Assembly (NCBI RefSeq): GCF_019219065.1
Contig: NZ_JAHUWK010000001.1
Coordinates: 186,001-250,000, forward strand
Direction of reading: 5' to 3'
Length of the DNA stretch: 64,000 nt
Source: Duganella sp. sic0402
Lineage (GTDB): Bacteria > Pseudomonadota > Gammaproteobacteria > Burkholderiales > Burkholderiaceae_D
Part shown: positions 8,883 through 17,038 of the stretch, in pieces
How the letters are laid out: every line of letters starts with the position of its first letter
Numbering within the stretch: position 1 is the stretch's first letter
Position numbers and translations under genes: made by a program
The notes under the pieces: model-generated
The model's input: only the letters and a program-made list of their open reading frames with translations
What the model was told of the DNA's origin: nothing
Databases searched by the model: none

Positions 8883-11330
8883 TCAGACTCCTTCAGTAGA
8901 TATCGCAACGAAGGTAAGCAGAGGGCAGAGGAAAAACAGCAGGTGGCTGCCTCCGGCCGACAGGAAACTCATCGGCTGGCCCATGATCGGAAAGATCGCC
9001 AGGTTAGTCCCCCACGACAGCAGGAAGTGCGCAAGCACGAACGCCGCGCCGCCGCATAAGGCGAAATAGCGGTAACGGCCCAGCCACGCGTTACGGAAAT
9101 TGCGTGCCGTCGCGCCGCTGCGGTAGGCTTGCATGGCCGCGAGAACGATGCCGCCCAGGAAAGCGGCCTGCAGGCACCACAGCAGCAGGCCGCTCAGCAG
9201 GCCGTGGCGGTTGAGGAAGAACGATGCGGCAAAGTCGTCCTGTACGGCGGGGATGTTGACCACGTTGCCGGCCGACTGGCCGAGCGCGCGCAGGCCTAGC
9301 CAGTGATCTGCGCCGAACCAGCCGCCTTCGCCGACGGCGCGCGCGCCCAGCAGCAGTTGCTGGCCGGTGTGTGGATGTTCGGCGGGATTGAGCCAGACCA
9401 GGAAGCGGTCGGCGTAAAAGCCCCAGCGGATCAGGTCATCGGTGCCGGCCAGGCGCAGGTAGAGGATAGCGGCGACGGCGAGCAGGCCGCAAGCTGCCAG
9501 CAGCGCGGCCAGCACGCGGTTGCCAGCGGCGAGCGCATATGCCAGGCCCATGCCAGTACTCCAGACCAGCAGCAGGATCAGCGGCGAAAAGTCGTCCACC
9601 TGCACCAGCGCGAGGCCGAGCAAGGCGAGGAACAGCAGCGCCGGCGCGATCAGTTGAAGCCACCTTGCGCCATGCTCGGCCAGCCGCTGCGGGCCGTTGT
9701 GCCAGTGGAAGCGCAGCGCCAGGCAGTGCGCGGTGAGGGCGGTCAGTGCCAGCTTGGCCAGTTCGACCGGTTGCAGGTCGAAGACGCCGGTTTCGTCGCC
9801 CCACAGGACTTGTGCCGCCAGCGCGATCAGGGCTACAGCCGCGAACAAGGCGAGCATCCATTCGATGCTGCGTTGCTGGAGGTATGCGCCGCGTTGTGTT
9901 TGATACTGCGCCCATAGCCGTAACAGCCCGCCCAGGCCGGCACCGATGGCCAGCATCGCGGCGCTTTTCTGGTAGAAGCGCAGCCAGGAAGAATCTGGCG
10001 CGGCCAGGCCCAGTTCCAGCTGCGCCAGCAGGCCGGTCGCCAGCAGCGTCACGCCAGTCGCCGTCGCCAGTGTCAGGCGGCCCGGCAAGGATAGCCACAG
10101 CAGCAGGGCGGCCGCGCCCAGCAACAGCGAGCAAGCCGCGCCTGGCGGATAGCCCGCGCGTTGCGAGATCAGCGCGACCAGACCAATCGCCAGCATACCC
10201 ACCGCCGCCAGCATACCCGCACCCTGTGACAGCCTGGTACGCCAGTGCGGGGCGCTGCCCGCGTTCTTCGCGCTGGAAAATAGACCGATTGCCATGCAGG
10301 CCATGCAGAATGTGATACCGATCCAGATCGTGGCCGCCTGAGCTCCAGCCCACAACGAGCGCTGTTGCCATTGCCAGCTGACCTGCTGCGGCAGCGTAAG
10401 CTCTGGTTCGCTGAACAGTTTGACGTGGCGGCTAGGCTGCAATGTGAGCGTATCGCCGCTGGTCGCGACCTCGAAGCGGGTGCGGCCGGCGGTGAGTGCT
10501 GTCACGCCCGCCAGCGGCGCTTCCTGTTTGTACAAATCCCGGCCCCCGGCGAGAATCGCCGCGCGGTCGCCGTCCGGATTGCCTGCTGATAGCTGCAACT
10601 CGCTGTTTACCCTGCTCATTTGCGCGGCGCCCCGTGTTACCTGCGTCAGCCCAAGCCGGTTATCGCAATGCAGATTGCCGCCAAAACTAAGCGGACGGGC
10701 GATGGTCAACGGCAGTGGCATCGTGCGATTCCATATCGACAGCGCCTTGGTCGATAGCCGTGCGTCAGGGCAATTGGCCTGCTGGCGGCCATCGCGATAC
10801 AGTACGGCGCCGTCGTAATGCCATACGTGGCCATCCCGTGTGAAGGTGATTTCGCGTATGCCTGCCGCGCGCACGTCAAACACTGCGCCATCGATCTGGA
10901 ACTGGCGCAGCTCGTGCGCGGACGCATGGCCCAGATGCTGGTCGGCAGAGTCGCGCTTCAGCACCAGCCGCCTGGATGCGCTGAGATTGCGCAGCATCCA
11001 GTTGCCGGCTGCGTCGCGGCGCAGCGCGAGGTGATGGCGCTCGGTCTGTGGCGCCGCCAGTTCGCGTTGTCCCAGCACGATGCTGTCGCCAGCCGCCAGA
11101 TTGATGGTCATCGCCGACGGCAGCCACGCCGCAGGCGCACGCAGCAAAGCGAGCGCCTGCAAGCCGCACAGGCCGGCCAAAACGGCCAGTGTCAGCGTCA
11201 CCCTGATATGCCGGCGGGCGGCGTGCAGGCTGGCAGCGACGCAGACCGTCAGCAGACCTGCCAGCCGCTCCGCGATGGAAGGACGCAGTATCAGGCGATG
11301 CGGCGCATTGCGCGATGTCGCCGCGCGCAT
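8883..11330 (-). CDS. FtsW/RodA-family (SEDS) protein with large N-terminal extracytoplasmic domain
   Basis: 815 residues, about twice a normal FtsW or RodA. Residues about 43-63 form one membrane segment; about 70-310 are soluble and include an FHA-like stretch (AGDSIVLGQ, then LALRRDAAGNWMLRNL); the rest is polytopic. The SEDS core (about 480-812) shows LQPVELAKLALTAL (the QPSELAK motif), VPAVQDDFAASFF (the P-E-x-x-T-D-F region) and FPIMGQPMSFLSAGGS near the end. SEDS proteins are peptidoglycan glycosyltransferases that work with a class B PBP. The start at 11330 overlaps the kinase stop (TGATG); the longer frame upstream is the antisense of the kinase and was discarded. Confidence 0.85.
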   Translation of the reverse strand: MRAATSRNAPHRLILRPSIAERLAGLLTVCVAASLHAARRHIRVTLTLAVLAGLCGLQALALLRAPAAWLPSAMTINLAAGDSIVLGQRELAAPQTERHHLALRRDAAGNWMLRNLSASRRLVLKRDSADQHLGHASAHELRQFQIDGAVFDVRAAGIREITFTRDGHVWHYDGAVLYRDGRQQANCPDARLSTKALSIWNRTMPLPLTIARPLSFGGNLHCDNRLGLTQVTRGAAQMSRVNSELQLSAGNPDGDRAAILAGGRDLYKQEAPLAGVTALTAGRTRFEVATSGDTLTLQPSRHVKLFSEPELTLPQQVSWQWQQRSLWAGAQAATIWIGITFCMACMAIGLFSSAKNAGSAPHWRTRLSQGAGMLAAVGMLAIGLVALISQRAGYPPGAACSLLLGAAALLLWLSLPGRLTLATATGVTLLATGLLAQLELGLAAPDSSWLRFYQKSAAMLAIGAGLGGLLRLWAQYQTQRGAYLQQRSIEWMLALFAAVALIALAAQVLWGDETGVFDLQPVELAKLALTALTAHCLALRFHWHNGPQRLAEHGARWLQLIAPALLFLALLGLALVQVDDFSPLILLLVWSTGMGLAYALAAGNRVLAALLAACGLLAVAAILYLRLAGTDDLIRWGFYADRFLVWLNPAEHPHTGQQLLLGARAVGEGGWFGADHWLGLRALGQSAGNVVNIPAVQDDFAASFFLNRHGLLSGLLLWCLQAAFLGGIVLAAMQAYRSGATARNFRNAWLGRYRYFALCGGAAFVLAHFLLSWGTNLAIFPIMGQPMSFLSAGGSHLLFFLCPLLTFVAISTEGV

Positions 11331-12367
11331 CACGCCACCCGCATGGCTGGCCAGCCATTCACGGCCGAAGGGCGATGCATGCCCAGCACGGGATCCGCCG
11401 CGTCGAATCTGCCGCGTTGCGGTTTCACGCCTTGTATCGCATTCAGCATACGGCTGATCTGAATGGCGTGGCGTGGACGCGCGGCCGGATCGGTTTGAAG
11501 CAGGGCGCGCAACAGCTCCAGCGCAGCGTCCCGTTTCGCAGACGGGATGAATGAGGCGTAGCGGTCGGCCTCGTCCGTGGACAGCGCGGAGGGGATCACC
11601 CCCCCGTTCCTGGAGCGCAGCAGCGCCGCGCCAGCTACATGATACTCGCGGTATGCCTGTCCGCAGTCGGCGCAAAAGCGCAACGGCATGCCGCCGGTGA
11701 CCAGGAAGTACAGCATGGCGCCCAGCGAAAAATAGTCGCTGCGGGCGCTGGTGGCGTAACCGCCACTATCGGCGGGAAAGAACTGCTCCGGCGCCTGCCA
11801 GTTGGCGGTGCCAGCATAGGAATGCGCTTGCAGCATGCCCAACTCGCGGTTGGTGCCAAAATCTGCGAGCTTGACGGTGTGCAGGTGCGGGCCGAGCAGC
11901 ACATTGGCTGGTTTCAGGTCCAGATAGCGCCAACCATATTGGTGAACCTTGGCTAGTGCCTGATTGATCTGCGCGATCCAGCCCAGCGCTCGGGCCAGCG
12001 GCACGCTTTCATTGCGGCTTTTCAGCGCGACCATGTGCTTGCCCAGGTCGGAACCCATCAATTCCAGCGCCAGCACCGGCAGGCCATCGTGCCAGCCGCT
12101 GTCCAGCAGACGCACGATATGCCGTTCATCCCATGGCTCCAGCGATTGCAGGAAGGCGATCTCGTTCTGCGCGCTGGCGGTCCAGCGGTCGCGCTGGGCA
12201 GGCAGGGCGCGCGCCATTTGCTCCTGGTTGATTAACTTGATGGCCACATCCTGGGTTGCCTGCGGCCCGCTGGCGCGCCAGATGATGCCGTAGGCCGAAC
12301 CGCCGATCTGCTCACGCAGCCGGTAGTGCCCCAGTTCCAAAGCGATGATTGCGTCTGCTGTCGTCAT
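11330..12367 (-). CDS. Hanks-type serine/threonine protein kinase
   Basis: 345 residues, all kinase, with no membrane segment or PASTA repeats. Glycine loop IGGSAYG (21-27), VAIK lysine Lys44, catalytic loop YLDLKPANVLL with Asp150, Lys152 and Asn155, DFG at Asp169, and QAPEQ near 191-195. The HRD arginine is replaced by Leu149, making it a non-RD kinase that need not be activated by loop phosphorylation. A CADC-type knuckle lies near residue 232. It is the first gene of the six-gene block ending at 4172. Its ribosome site (GGAGGGA) lies in the 3' arm of an inverted repeat. Confidence 0.93.
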   Translation of the reverse strand: MTTADAIIALELGHYRLREQIGGSAYGIIWRASGPQATQDVAIKLINQEQMARALPAQRDRWTASAQNEIAFLQSLEPWDERHIVRLLDSGWHDGLPVLALELMGSDLGKHMVALKSRNESVPLARALGWIAQINQALAKVHQYGWRYLDLKPANVLLGPHLHTVKLADFGTNRELGMLQAHSYAGTANWQAPEQFFPADSGGYATSARSDYFSLGAMLYFLVTGGMPLRFCADCGQAYREYHVAGAALLRSRNGGVIPSALSTDEADRYASFIPSAKRDAALELLRALLQTDPAARPRHAIQISRMLNAIQGVKPQRGRFDAADPVLGMHRPSAVNGWPAMRVA

Positions 12368-12370
12368 GAC

Positions 12371-12400
12371 TCCCTCCGTCGCATAACGCTAGCGGAGGGA
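12371..12400 (-). promoter_or_regulatory. Inverted repeat overlapping the kinase ribosome-binding site
   Basis: TCCCTCCG (12371-12378) and CGGAGGGA (12393-12400) are perfect 8-base complements separated by 14 bases. On the minus-strand mRNA the arm nearest the start codon contains the GGAGGGA Shine-Dalgarno of the kinase, four bases from its ATG, so the stem would hide it. This could set or switch translation of the whole signalling block. Confidence 0.5.
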
Positions 12401-12404
12401 CATG

Positions 12405-12430
12405 AAAAAAGCCCCGAAGATTCGGGGCTT
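12405..12430 (-). terminator. Rho-independent terminator after the glycine-zipper gene
   Basis: A 10-bp perfect stem, AAGCCCCGAA and TTCGGGGCTT with a two-base loop, runs into six T residues when read on the minus strand. It lies 39 bases after the stop of the glycine-zipper gene and directly before the inverted repeat in front of the kinase gene. Confidence 0.85.
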
Positions 12431-12468
12431 GGTAGCTAATTGCGAACGTTGCTTGTTAACGTTGCTGA

Positions 12469-12900
12469 TTAACGATCCCAGCGATCGCGGTGACGGTACT
12501 CATGGCGATGATATTCGCGGTAGTAAGGACGGGCCGGTTCGACGTAGATCACGCGTGGAGGCGGCTCATAGTAGCGCGGAGGCGGCGCGTAGTACACCGG
12601 CGCTGGTCGCTCGTAACGCTCATAATAAACTGGCGCCGGCTGCGAGTAGACGCGGGTCTCGACGTAATCACGGCGGCCGCCGCGATAATAGCGGTCATCC
12701 GAAGTGCGGATGCTGTTGCCCACCGCTGCGCCAACCAGGCCGCCGACGACGGCACCATTACGGCTGCCGGTGCTATTGCCGATGGCTGCACCGACCACAG
12801 CGCCGGCCACCGTGTTGAAATCACGGTCGCTGGCGAAAACCGACGACGATACCGCTGCAGTGGCCAGTAACGCTACACCCATTAATTTTTTGCTCAACAT
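12469..12900 (-). CDS. Exported glycine-zipper protein
   Basis: 143 residues. A signal peptide (MLSKKLMGVALLATAAVSSS, cut after VFA) is followed by a glycine zipper, AGAVVGAAIGNSTGSRNGAV and VGGLVGAAVGNS, like those of the SlyB/YMGG outer-membrane family. The rest is a low-complexity tail of Tyr, Pro and Arg (PAPVYYERYERPAPVYY) ending in His/Arg. Proteins of this design are common in the envelope of betaproteobacteria; function unknown. Its own terminator follows. Confidence 0.8.
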   Translation of the reverse strand: MLSKKLMGVALLATAAVSSSVFASDRDFNTVAGAVVGAAIGNSTGSRNGAVVGGLVGAAVGNSIRTSDDRYYRGGRRDYVETRVYSQPAPVYYERYERPAPVYYAPPPRYYEPPPRVIYVEPARPYYREYHRHEYRHRDRWDR

Positions 12901-13047
12901 GGTAATCCCCTTGCTGTGGCTTCAAACCGGGAATGATTCGTTAGCCAATGACTCCACTATAAATCCCCGGCCCGGAATTACCATGTCTTATACAGATGCT
13001 TACAAAGCGGCCTGGCTGGTAATGGCTTGTAACAATTTGAGATACAT

Positions 13048-13578
13048 TCAAAGACGCCGCGCTTCCCACTCCGGGCGTAGCAGGCTGAATACCGCCACGT
13101 CCCGATAACGGCCCTGAATAAAGAAGGCCTGGCGCGCCACGCCTTCGGCCTGGAAGCCGCATTTTTGCGCGATTCGCACCGATCCCACGTTCTCAGGGGC
13201 GCTTAGCAGCTCCAGCCGATGGTATTGGTAGACGTTGAATAAATAGTCAACCATTAGCTGGCACGCTTCTGTTACATATCCCCGTCCGGCCAGTTCGGTG
13301 TCGAACAGGCGGTAGCCGATCTCGCGCGATACCGGCGTGCGGCTTTTAAAGTGGGTGATGACGCCAATAATGTGATGCAGCGCGTCCTCGATGACAAACA
13401 GTTCGCTGTCCTCGCTGACAAAACCATGCTGCATGAACTCCTTGCGCATCGTTTCGGGCGACTTGAAATGGGTCGAAAAATAGTCGCCGCGCGAGGGCAG
13501 GTCGTTGGCCAACGCGATAAAGGTATTCAGATCGGCTGTCAGCAGATGGCGGACGGTGCACAGTTGACCTTTGAGCAT
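13048..13578 (-). CDS. RimJ/RimL-type GNAT acetyltransferase
   Basis: 176 residues with the GNAT pattern of the RimJ/RimL group: YFSTHFKSPETM, ELFVIEDALHHIIGVITHFK, then the acetyl-CoA strand/helix ELAGRGYVTEACQLMVDYLF, and LELLSAPENVGSVRIAQKCG with FQAEGVARQAFF after it. These enzymes acetylate protein N-termini or small amines; the substrate is not predictable. I chose the ATG at 13578; a TTG 12 bases upstream is also in frame and neither has a strong ribosome site. Confidence 0.85.
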   Translation of the reverse strand: MLKGQLCTVRHLLTADLNTFIALANDLPSRGDYFSTHFKSPETMRKEFMQHGFVSEDSELFVIEDALHHIIGVITHFKSRTPVSREIGYRLFDTELAGRGYVTEACQLMVDYLFNVYQYHRLELLSAPENVGSVRIAQKCGFQAEGVARQAFFIQGRYRDVAVFSLLRPEWEARRL

Positions 13579-13715
13579 AGGCGCTTTCAATGGAAAGGTG
13601 AGCTTGTATCGTAGTGTAACTGCGATGGCAAATCAACATGGATGACAATTACGTCATGTTGAGTTATCGTTTAAGACTCTCATCTGATTCACTTTTTACT
13701 CATTACAGGAACCGC

Positions 13716-15143
13716 ATGAAATCAGTCATCAAGAAATCCCTGTCGCTGACCGTCCTGGCCAGTAGTTTGCTGAGCGCTGGCGTGATGGCCGCTCCCAACG
13801 ATGCCGCCACGCTGGACCAAATTCGCGACAACGCGATGAAGAGTGACTGGGCTTACGAGCGCCTGGCTGATTTGACTGACCTGGTAGGCCCGCGCCTGTC
13901 CGGCTCTCCGGGCGCGGCGGCCGCTGTGGAGCAGGTGGCGGAAGCGATGCGCAAGCTGGGCGCCAAGGTGACGCTGCAGCCGGTCAAAGTGCCGCACTGG
14001 GTGCGCGGTGAAGAGAAAGCGGAGCTGGTCGAGTATACCGGCCGTCCCGCCGGCATCACGCAAAAAGTCGTGCTGACCGCGCTGGGCGGCTCCGGCGCCA
14101 CCCCGGCCGCCGGCTTGACCGCGCCGGTCATCGTGGTGCGCAATTTCGATGAACTGAAAGCCAAGGCGGCGCAAGTCAAAGGCGCCATCGTACTGTTTGA
14201 CGTCGTCTTCGACCAGGGAATGGCGGATCGCGGCCATGCTGGCCCGGCCTACGGCCAGGGTTCGCGCTATCGTACGCAGGGGCCGCGCATGGCGGCTGAA
14301 CTGGGTGCGGTCGGCGCGCTGGTGCGTTCGGTCGGCGGCGCCAATTACCGCATCCCGCACACCGGCGTTACCGCGCTGACCGACGCCACCCGCATTCCCG
14401 CCGCCGCCGTGACGGCCGAAGACGCGATGCTGATCGATCGCCTGTCGGCGCGCGGCCCGCTGAAAATGCACCTGACGCTGACGCCGCAAAACCTGCCGGA
14501 CGCCGACAGCTTCAACGTCATCGCCGACCTGCCTGGCACCGATAAGGCTGACGAGGTGGTGATCGTCTCCGGCCATCTGGATTCGTGGGACCTGGCCACC
14601 GGCGCGCACGATGACGGCACCGGCGTGGCCGGCGCGATGGCGGTGATCGACACGCTGAACAAGCTGAAACTCAAGCCGCGCCGCACCATCCGCGTCATCG
14701 CCTGGATGAATGAGGAGAACGGCACCCAAGGCGGCAAGACCTACTTCGAGCAAAACAAGACCAAGCTGGAAAAGCACTTTGCGGCGATTGAGTCGGACAG
14801 CGGCGCTGGCCGTACCTTTGGCTTCTACGGCAGCGTGACGGCGCCGATGGTCAAGTATTTCGCACCATTGAAGAACGCGCTGCAGCCGATCGGCGCGGGC
14901 ATTTTCGAACGGCGTGACTTTGCCGGCGCCGCCGATACCGCCCCGCTGGAACGCGCAGGTGTGCCCGTGTTCATGCCGCTGGTCGACGCCAGCTCCTACT
15001 TCAGCTACCACCACACGCCAGCCGACACGCTGGACAAGGTCGATCCGCTGGACCTGAAGCGTCACGTCGCGGTGCTGACCTCGCTGACCTGGTATCTCGC
15101 CAATATGGAAGAGAATATTGGCCGCGTACCGAAGCAGGATTAA
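13716..15143 (+). CDS. Secreted M28-family zinc aminopeptidase
   Basis: 475 residues with a signal peptide (MKSVIKKSLSLTVLASSLLS, cut near AGVMA-AP). Zinc and catalytic residues of family M28 are present: GHLDSWDLATGAHDDGTG (first His and bridging Asp), MNEENGTQGG (catalytic Glu), ESDSGAGRT, and FSYHHTPADTLDKVD (last His). A PA-type insert lies between about 130 and 230. The product should cut N-terminal residues from peptides in the periplasm or medium. The ATG at 13716 was chosen over an upstream in-frame start because it follows an AGGA box and opens the signal peptide. Confidence 0.93.
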   Translation: MKSVIKKSLSLTVLASSLLSAGVMAAPNDAATLDQIRDNAMKSDWAYERLADLTDLVGPRLSGSPGAAAAVEQVAEAMRKLGAKVTLQPVKVPHWVRGEEKAELVEYTGRPAGITQKVVLTALGGSGATPAAGLTAPVIVVRNFDELKAKAAQVKGAIVLFDVVFDQGMADRGHAGPAYGQGSRYRTQGPRMAAELGAVGALVRSVGGANYRIPHTGVTALTDATRIPAAAVTAEDAMLIDRLSARGPLKMHLTLTPQNLPDADSFNVIADLPGTDKADEVVIVSGHLDSWDLATGAHDDGTGVAGAMAVIDTLNKLKLKPRRTIRVIAWMNEENGTQGGKTYFEQNKTKLEKHFAAIESDSGAGRTFGFYGSVTAPMVKYFAPLKNALQPIGAGIFERRDFAGAADTAPLERAGVPVFMPLVDASSYFSYHHTPADTLDKVDPLDLKRHVAVLTSLTWYLANMEENIGRVPKQD

Positions 15144-15189
15144 GCCTGGCCTCAGAATGGGCAGTTACAGCTTGTGATAACATTGCGGC

Positions 15190-15597
15190 ATGACTGTCCT
15201 GTTCCGATCCCTTGTCGTTTGGCTGGTGCTGCTGGCGCTCCCGTATCAGGGGTATGCCTCGGCACAGATGATGTTGTGCCTCGCTCCGGCGTCGGCAGCG
15301 GCATCCGCTGGCCATGCGGCGATGGCGATGCCATCTGGCCCGCATGACCATGCGGCCATGATGGCGGAGCAGGCGAAGGCAGCATCCACCGCCTCGCACG
15401 CCGATGGCGCATCCTCGCACAGCAGCATGAAGTGCAGCGGCTCCGCATGCTGCGCTGCCGCCGCGCCGGTGCTGACGTGGGAAGTGACCGAACCGGCGCT
15501 GCCGGTGGCCGCCCGCATCATTGCCTTCTATTCCGATTTCCTCCCTGCGGTCGACCTGGCCCATCCTGAACGTCCCCCTCAAGGCCGCTACGCCTGA
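15190..15597 (+). CDS. Small exported His/Met/Cys-rich protein of a copper locus
   Basis: 135 residues: a signal peptide or anchor (LFRSLVVWLVLLALPYQGYA), then a low-complexity segment rich in His, Met and Ala (HAAMAMPSGPHDHAAMMAEQ), a possible metal site (HSSMKCSGSACCAA) and a hydrophobic tail that ends HPERPPQGRY. Similar short orphan proteins with a terminal ERPP motif sit upstream of metal-efflux genes in related bacteria. I do not recognise a named family. Position directly before the TolC-type lipoprotein and multicopper oxidase genes suggests a copper-binding or sensing role; this is inference. Confidence 0.65.
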   Translation: MTVLFRSLVVWLVLLALPYQGYASAQMMLCLAPASAAASAGHAAMAMPSGPHDHAAMMAEQAKAASTASHADGASSHSSMKCSGSACCAAAAPVLTWEVTEPALPVAARIIAFYSDFLPAVDLAHPERPPQGRYA

Positions 15598-15605
15598 TCA
15601 CACGA

Positions 15606-15631
15606 CAGCTCCGTCCGCGAGCTGGGTTTTT
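15606..15631 (+). terminator. Weak terminator or attenuator-like hairpin
   Basis: CAGCTC (15606-15611) and GAGCTG (15619-15624) form a 6-bp stem with a 7-base loop followed by GGTTTTT. It lies between the small exported protein and the TolC-type gene; a partial terminator there would lower expression of the downstream pair. Confidence 0.3.
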
Positions 15632-15655
15632 CATTGATTTTTGAGGGTAGAGGAT

Positions 15656-17038
15656 ATGACTTCTTTGTATAAGTTCGCCAGCGGCGCAGGATTGTTGCTG
15701 CTTTTGAGCGGCTGCGCTTCGCTGTCCGGCGATGGCGGCTTCAGCGCTGCCGCCGGCCTCAGCGAACCACGCACCGGCGCGCGCGCCAGCGTTGAGGGAC
15801 GGCTGCCGCGCAATGAAGATGACACGCGCGCGCTGGCCGCCGTCATCGATAAGAAATTGGAGCAGCCGCTGGCTGCAGATGACGCCGTGCAGGTCGCGTT
15901 GCTGAATAATCGCGGGTTGCAGGCCAGCTATTGGTCACTCGGTGTGGCCGAGGCGGACCTGGTGCAGGCCGGCCGCCTGCAAAATCCCGTGTTTGATTTC
16001 AAACGCAGCCACGGTGGCGGCGAAGTTGGCTATGAACGCACGCTGACTTTCAATCTGATTGGACTGATTACCGCGCCGATGGCCAGCCGCATCGAAGGCC
16101 GCCGCTTTGAGCAGACCAAGCTGCTGGTGGCGAACGATGCGCTGAGGGTCGCCGCCGACACGCGTCGCGCCTGGGTGGGCGCGGTAGCTGCGACGCAGAT
16201 CGCCAGCTATGCCGCGCAAGTTGAGGCGTCGGCGCAGGCCAGTGCGGAGCTGGCGGAACGCATGCGCAAGGCTGGCAACTGGAGTGCGCTGGATCAGGCG
16301 CGCGAGCAGGCTTATCACGCGCAGACCGTGGCGGACCTGACGCATGCGCGCAAAGCCGCTGTCGCCGCGCGCGAAAAGCTGACGCGTTTGCTGGGCCTGG
16401 GTGGCGCGCAGGCCATCCAATACCGTTTGCCCGAGCGCTTGCCTGAGCTGCCGGATGCGCCCCGCGAGCTGGCGGATGTTGAGCAAACCGCCATCAATGA
16501 ACGGCTGGATATTCAGGCCGCCAAACTCGATACCGAACAAACCGCATCCACACTGGGACTGACGCGCACTACGCGCTTTATCAATGTGCTGGACCTGGGC
16601 GCGGTGCGCAATACGGAAGGCGGCACGGCGACGCGCGGTTATGAAATCTCGCTGGAGGTGCCGCTGTTCGACTGGGGATCGGCGCGTGTGGCGCGTGCGG
16701 AATCGGTGTATATGCAGTCGCTCAACCGGCTGGCGCAGGCCGCTGTCGATGCCCGCAGCGAGGCGCGTGAAAGCTATGCGGACTATCACGCTTCGTATGA
16801 ACTTGCGCGTCATTATCGTGACCATGTGGTCCCGCTGCGCAAGCAGATTTCGGATCAAACGCTGCTGCGCTATAACGGCATGCTGATGAGTGTCTTTGAA
16901 CTGCTGGCCGATGCGCGCGAGCAGGCCACGGCCGTCAGTGGCTATATTGGCGCGCTGAAGGACTACTGGACCGCGCAAGCCAACCTGGAGGCCGCGCTGG
17001 GCGGCCGTCTGCCAACCAACAAGGGAGTACAACCATGA
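15656..17038 (+). CDS. TolC-family outer-membrane efflux lipoprotein (CusC-like)
   Basis: 460 residues. A lipoprotein signal (LLLLLSGCAS) is followed by the long helical hairpins of an outer-membrane efflux protein: AVQVALLNNRGLQASYWSLG, AEADLVQAGRLQNP, and the repeat LDIQAAKLDTEQTAS later on. The start at 15656 follows a GAGGGTAGAGG ribosome site; a start five codons earlier is less likely. Its stop overlaps the start of the multicopper oxidase (ATGA). The matching RND pump and adaptor are not in the window, so this looks like a stand-alone copper-linked outer-membrane factor. Confidence 0.88.
   Translation: MTSLYKFASGAGLLLLLSGCASLSGDGGFSAAAGLSEPRTGARASVEGRLPRNEDDTRALAAVIDKKLEQPLAADDAVQVALLNNRGLQASYWSLGVAEADLVQAGRLQNPVFDFKRSHGGGEVGYERTLTFNLIGLITAPMASRIEGRRFEQTKLLVANDALRVAADTRRAWVGAVAATQIASYAAQVEASAQASAELAERMRKAGNWSALDQAREQAYHAQTVADLTHARKAAVAAREKLTRLLGLGGAQAIQYRLPERLPELPDAPRELADVEQTAINERLDIQAAKLDTEQTASTLGLTRTTRFINVLDLGAVRNTEGGTATRGYEISLEVPLFDWGSARVARAESVYMQSLNRLAQAAVDARSEARESYADYHASYELARHYRDHVVPLRKQISDQTLLRYNGMLMSVFELLADAREQATAVSGYIGALKDYWTAQANLEAALGGRLPTNKGVQP

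Noticed and set aside
4172-12367. Kinase, FHA and PP2C genes as part of a type VI secretion cluster (PpkA/PppA/Fha).
   Set aside because: No Tss structural gene is present and the block contains a SEDS polymerase, so a cell-envelope role is more fitting.
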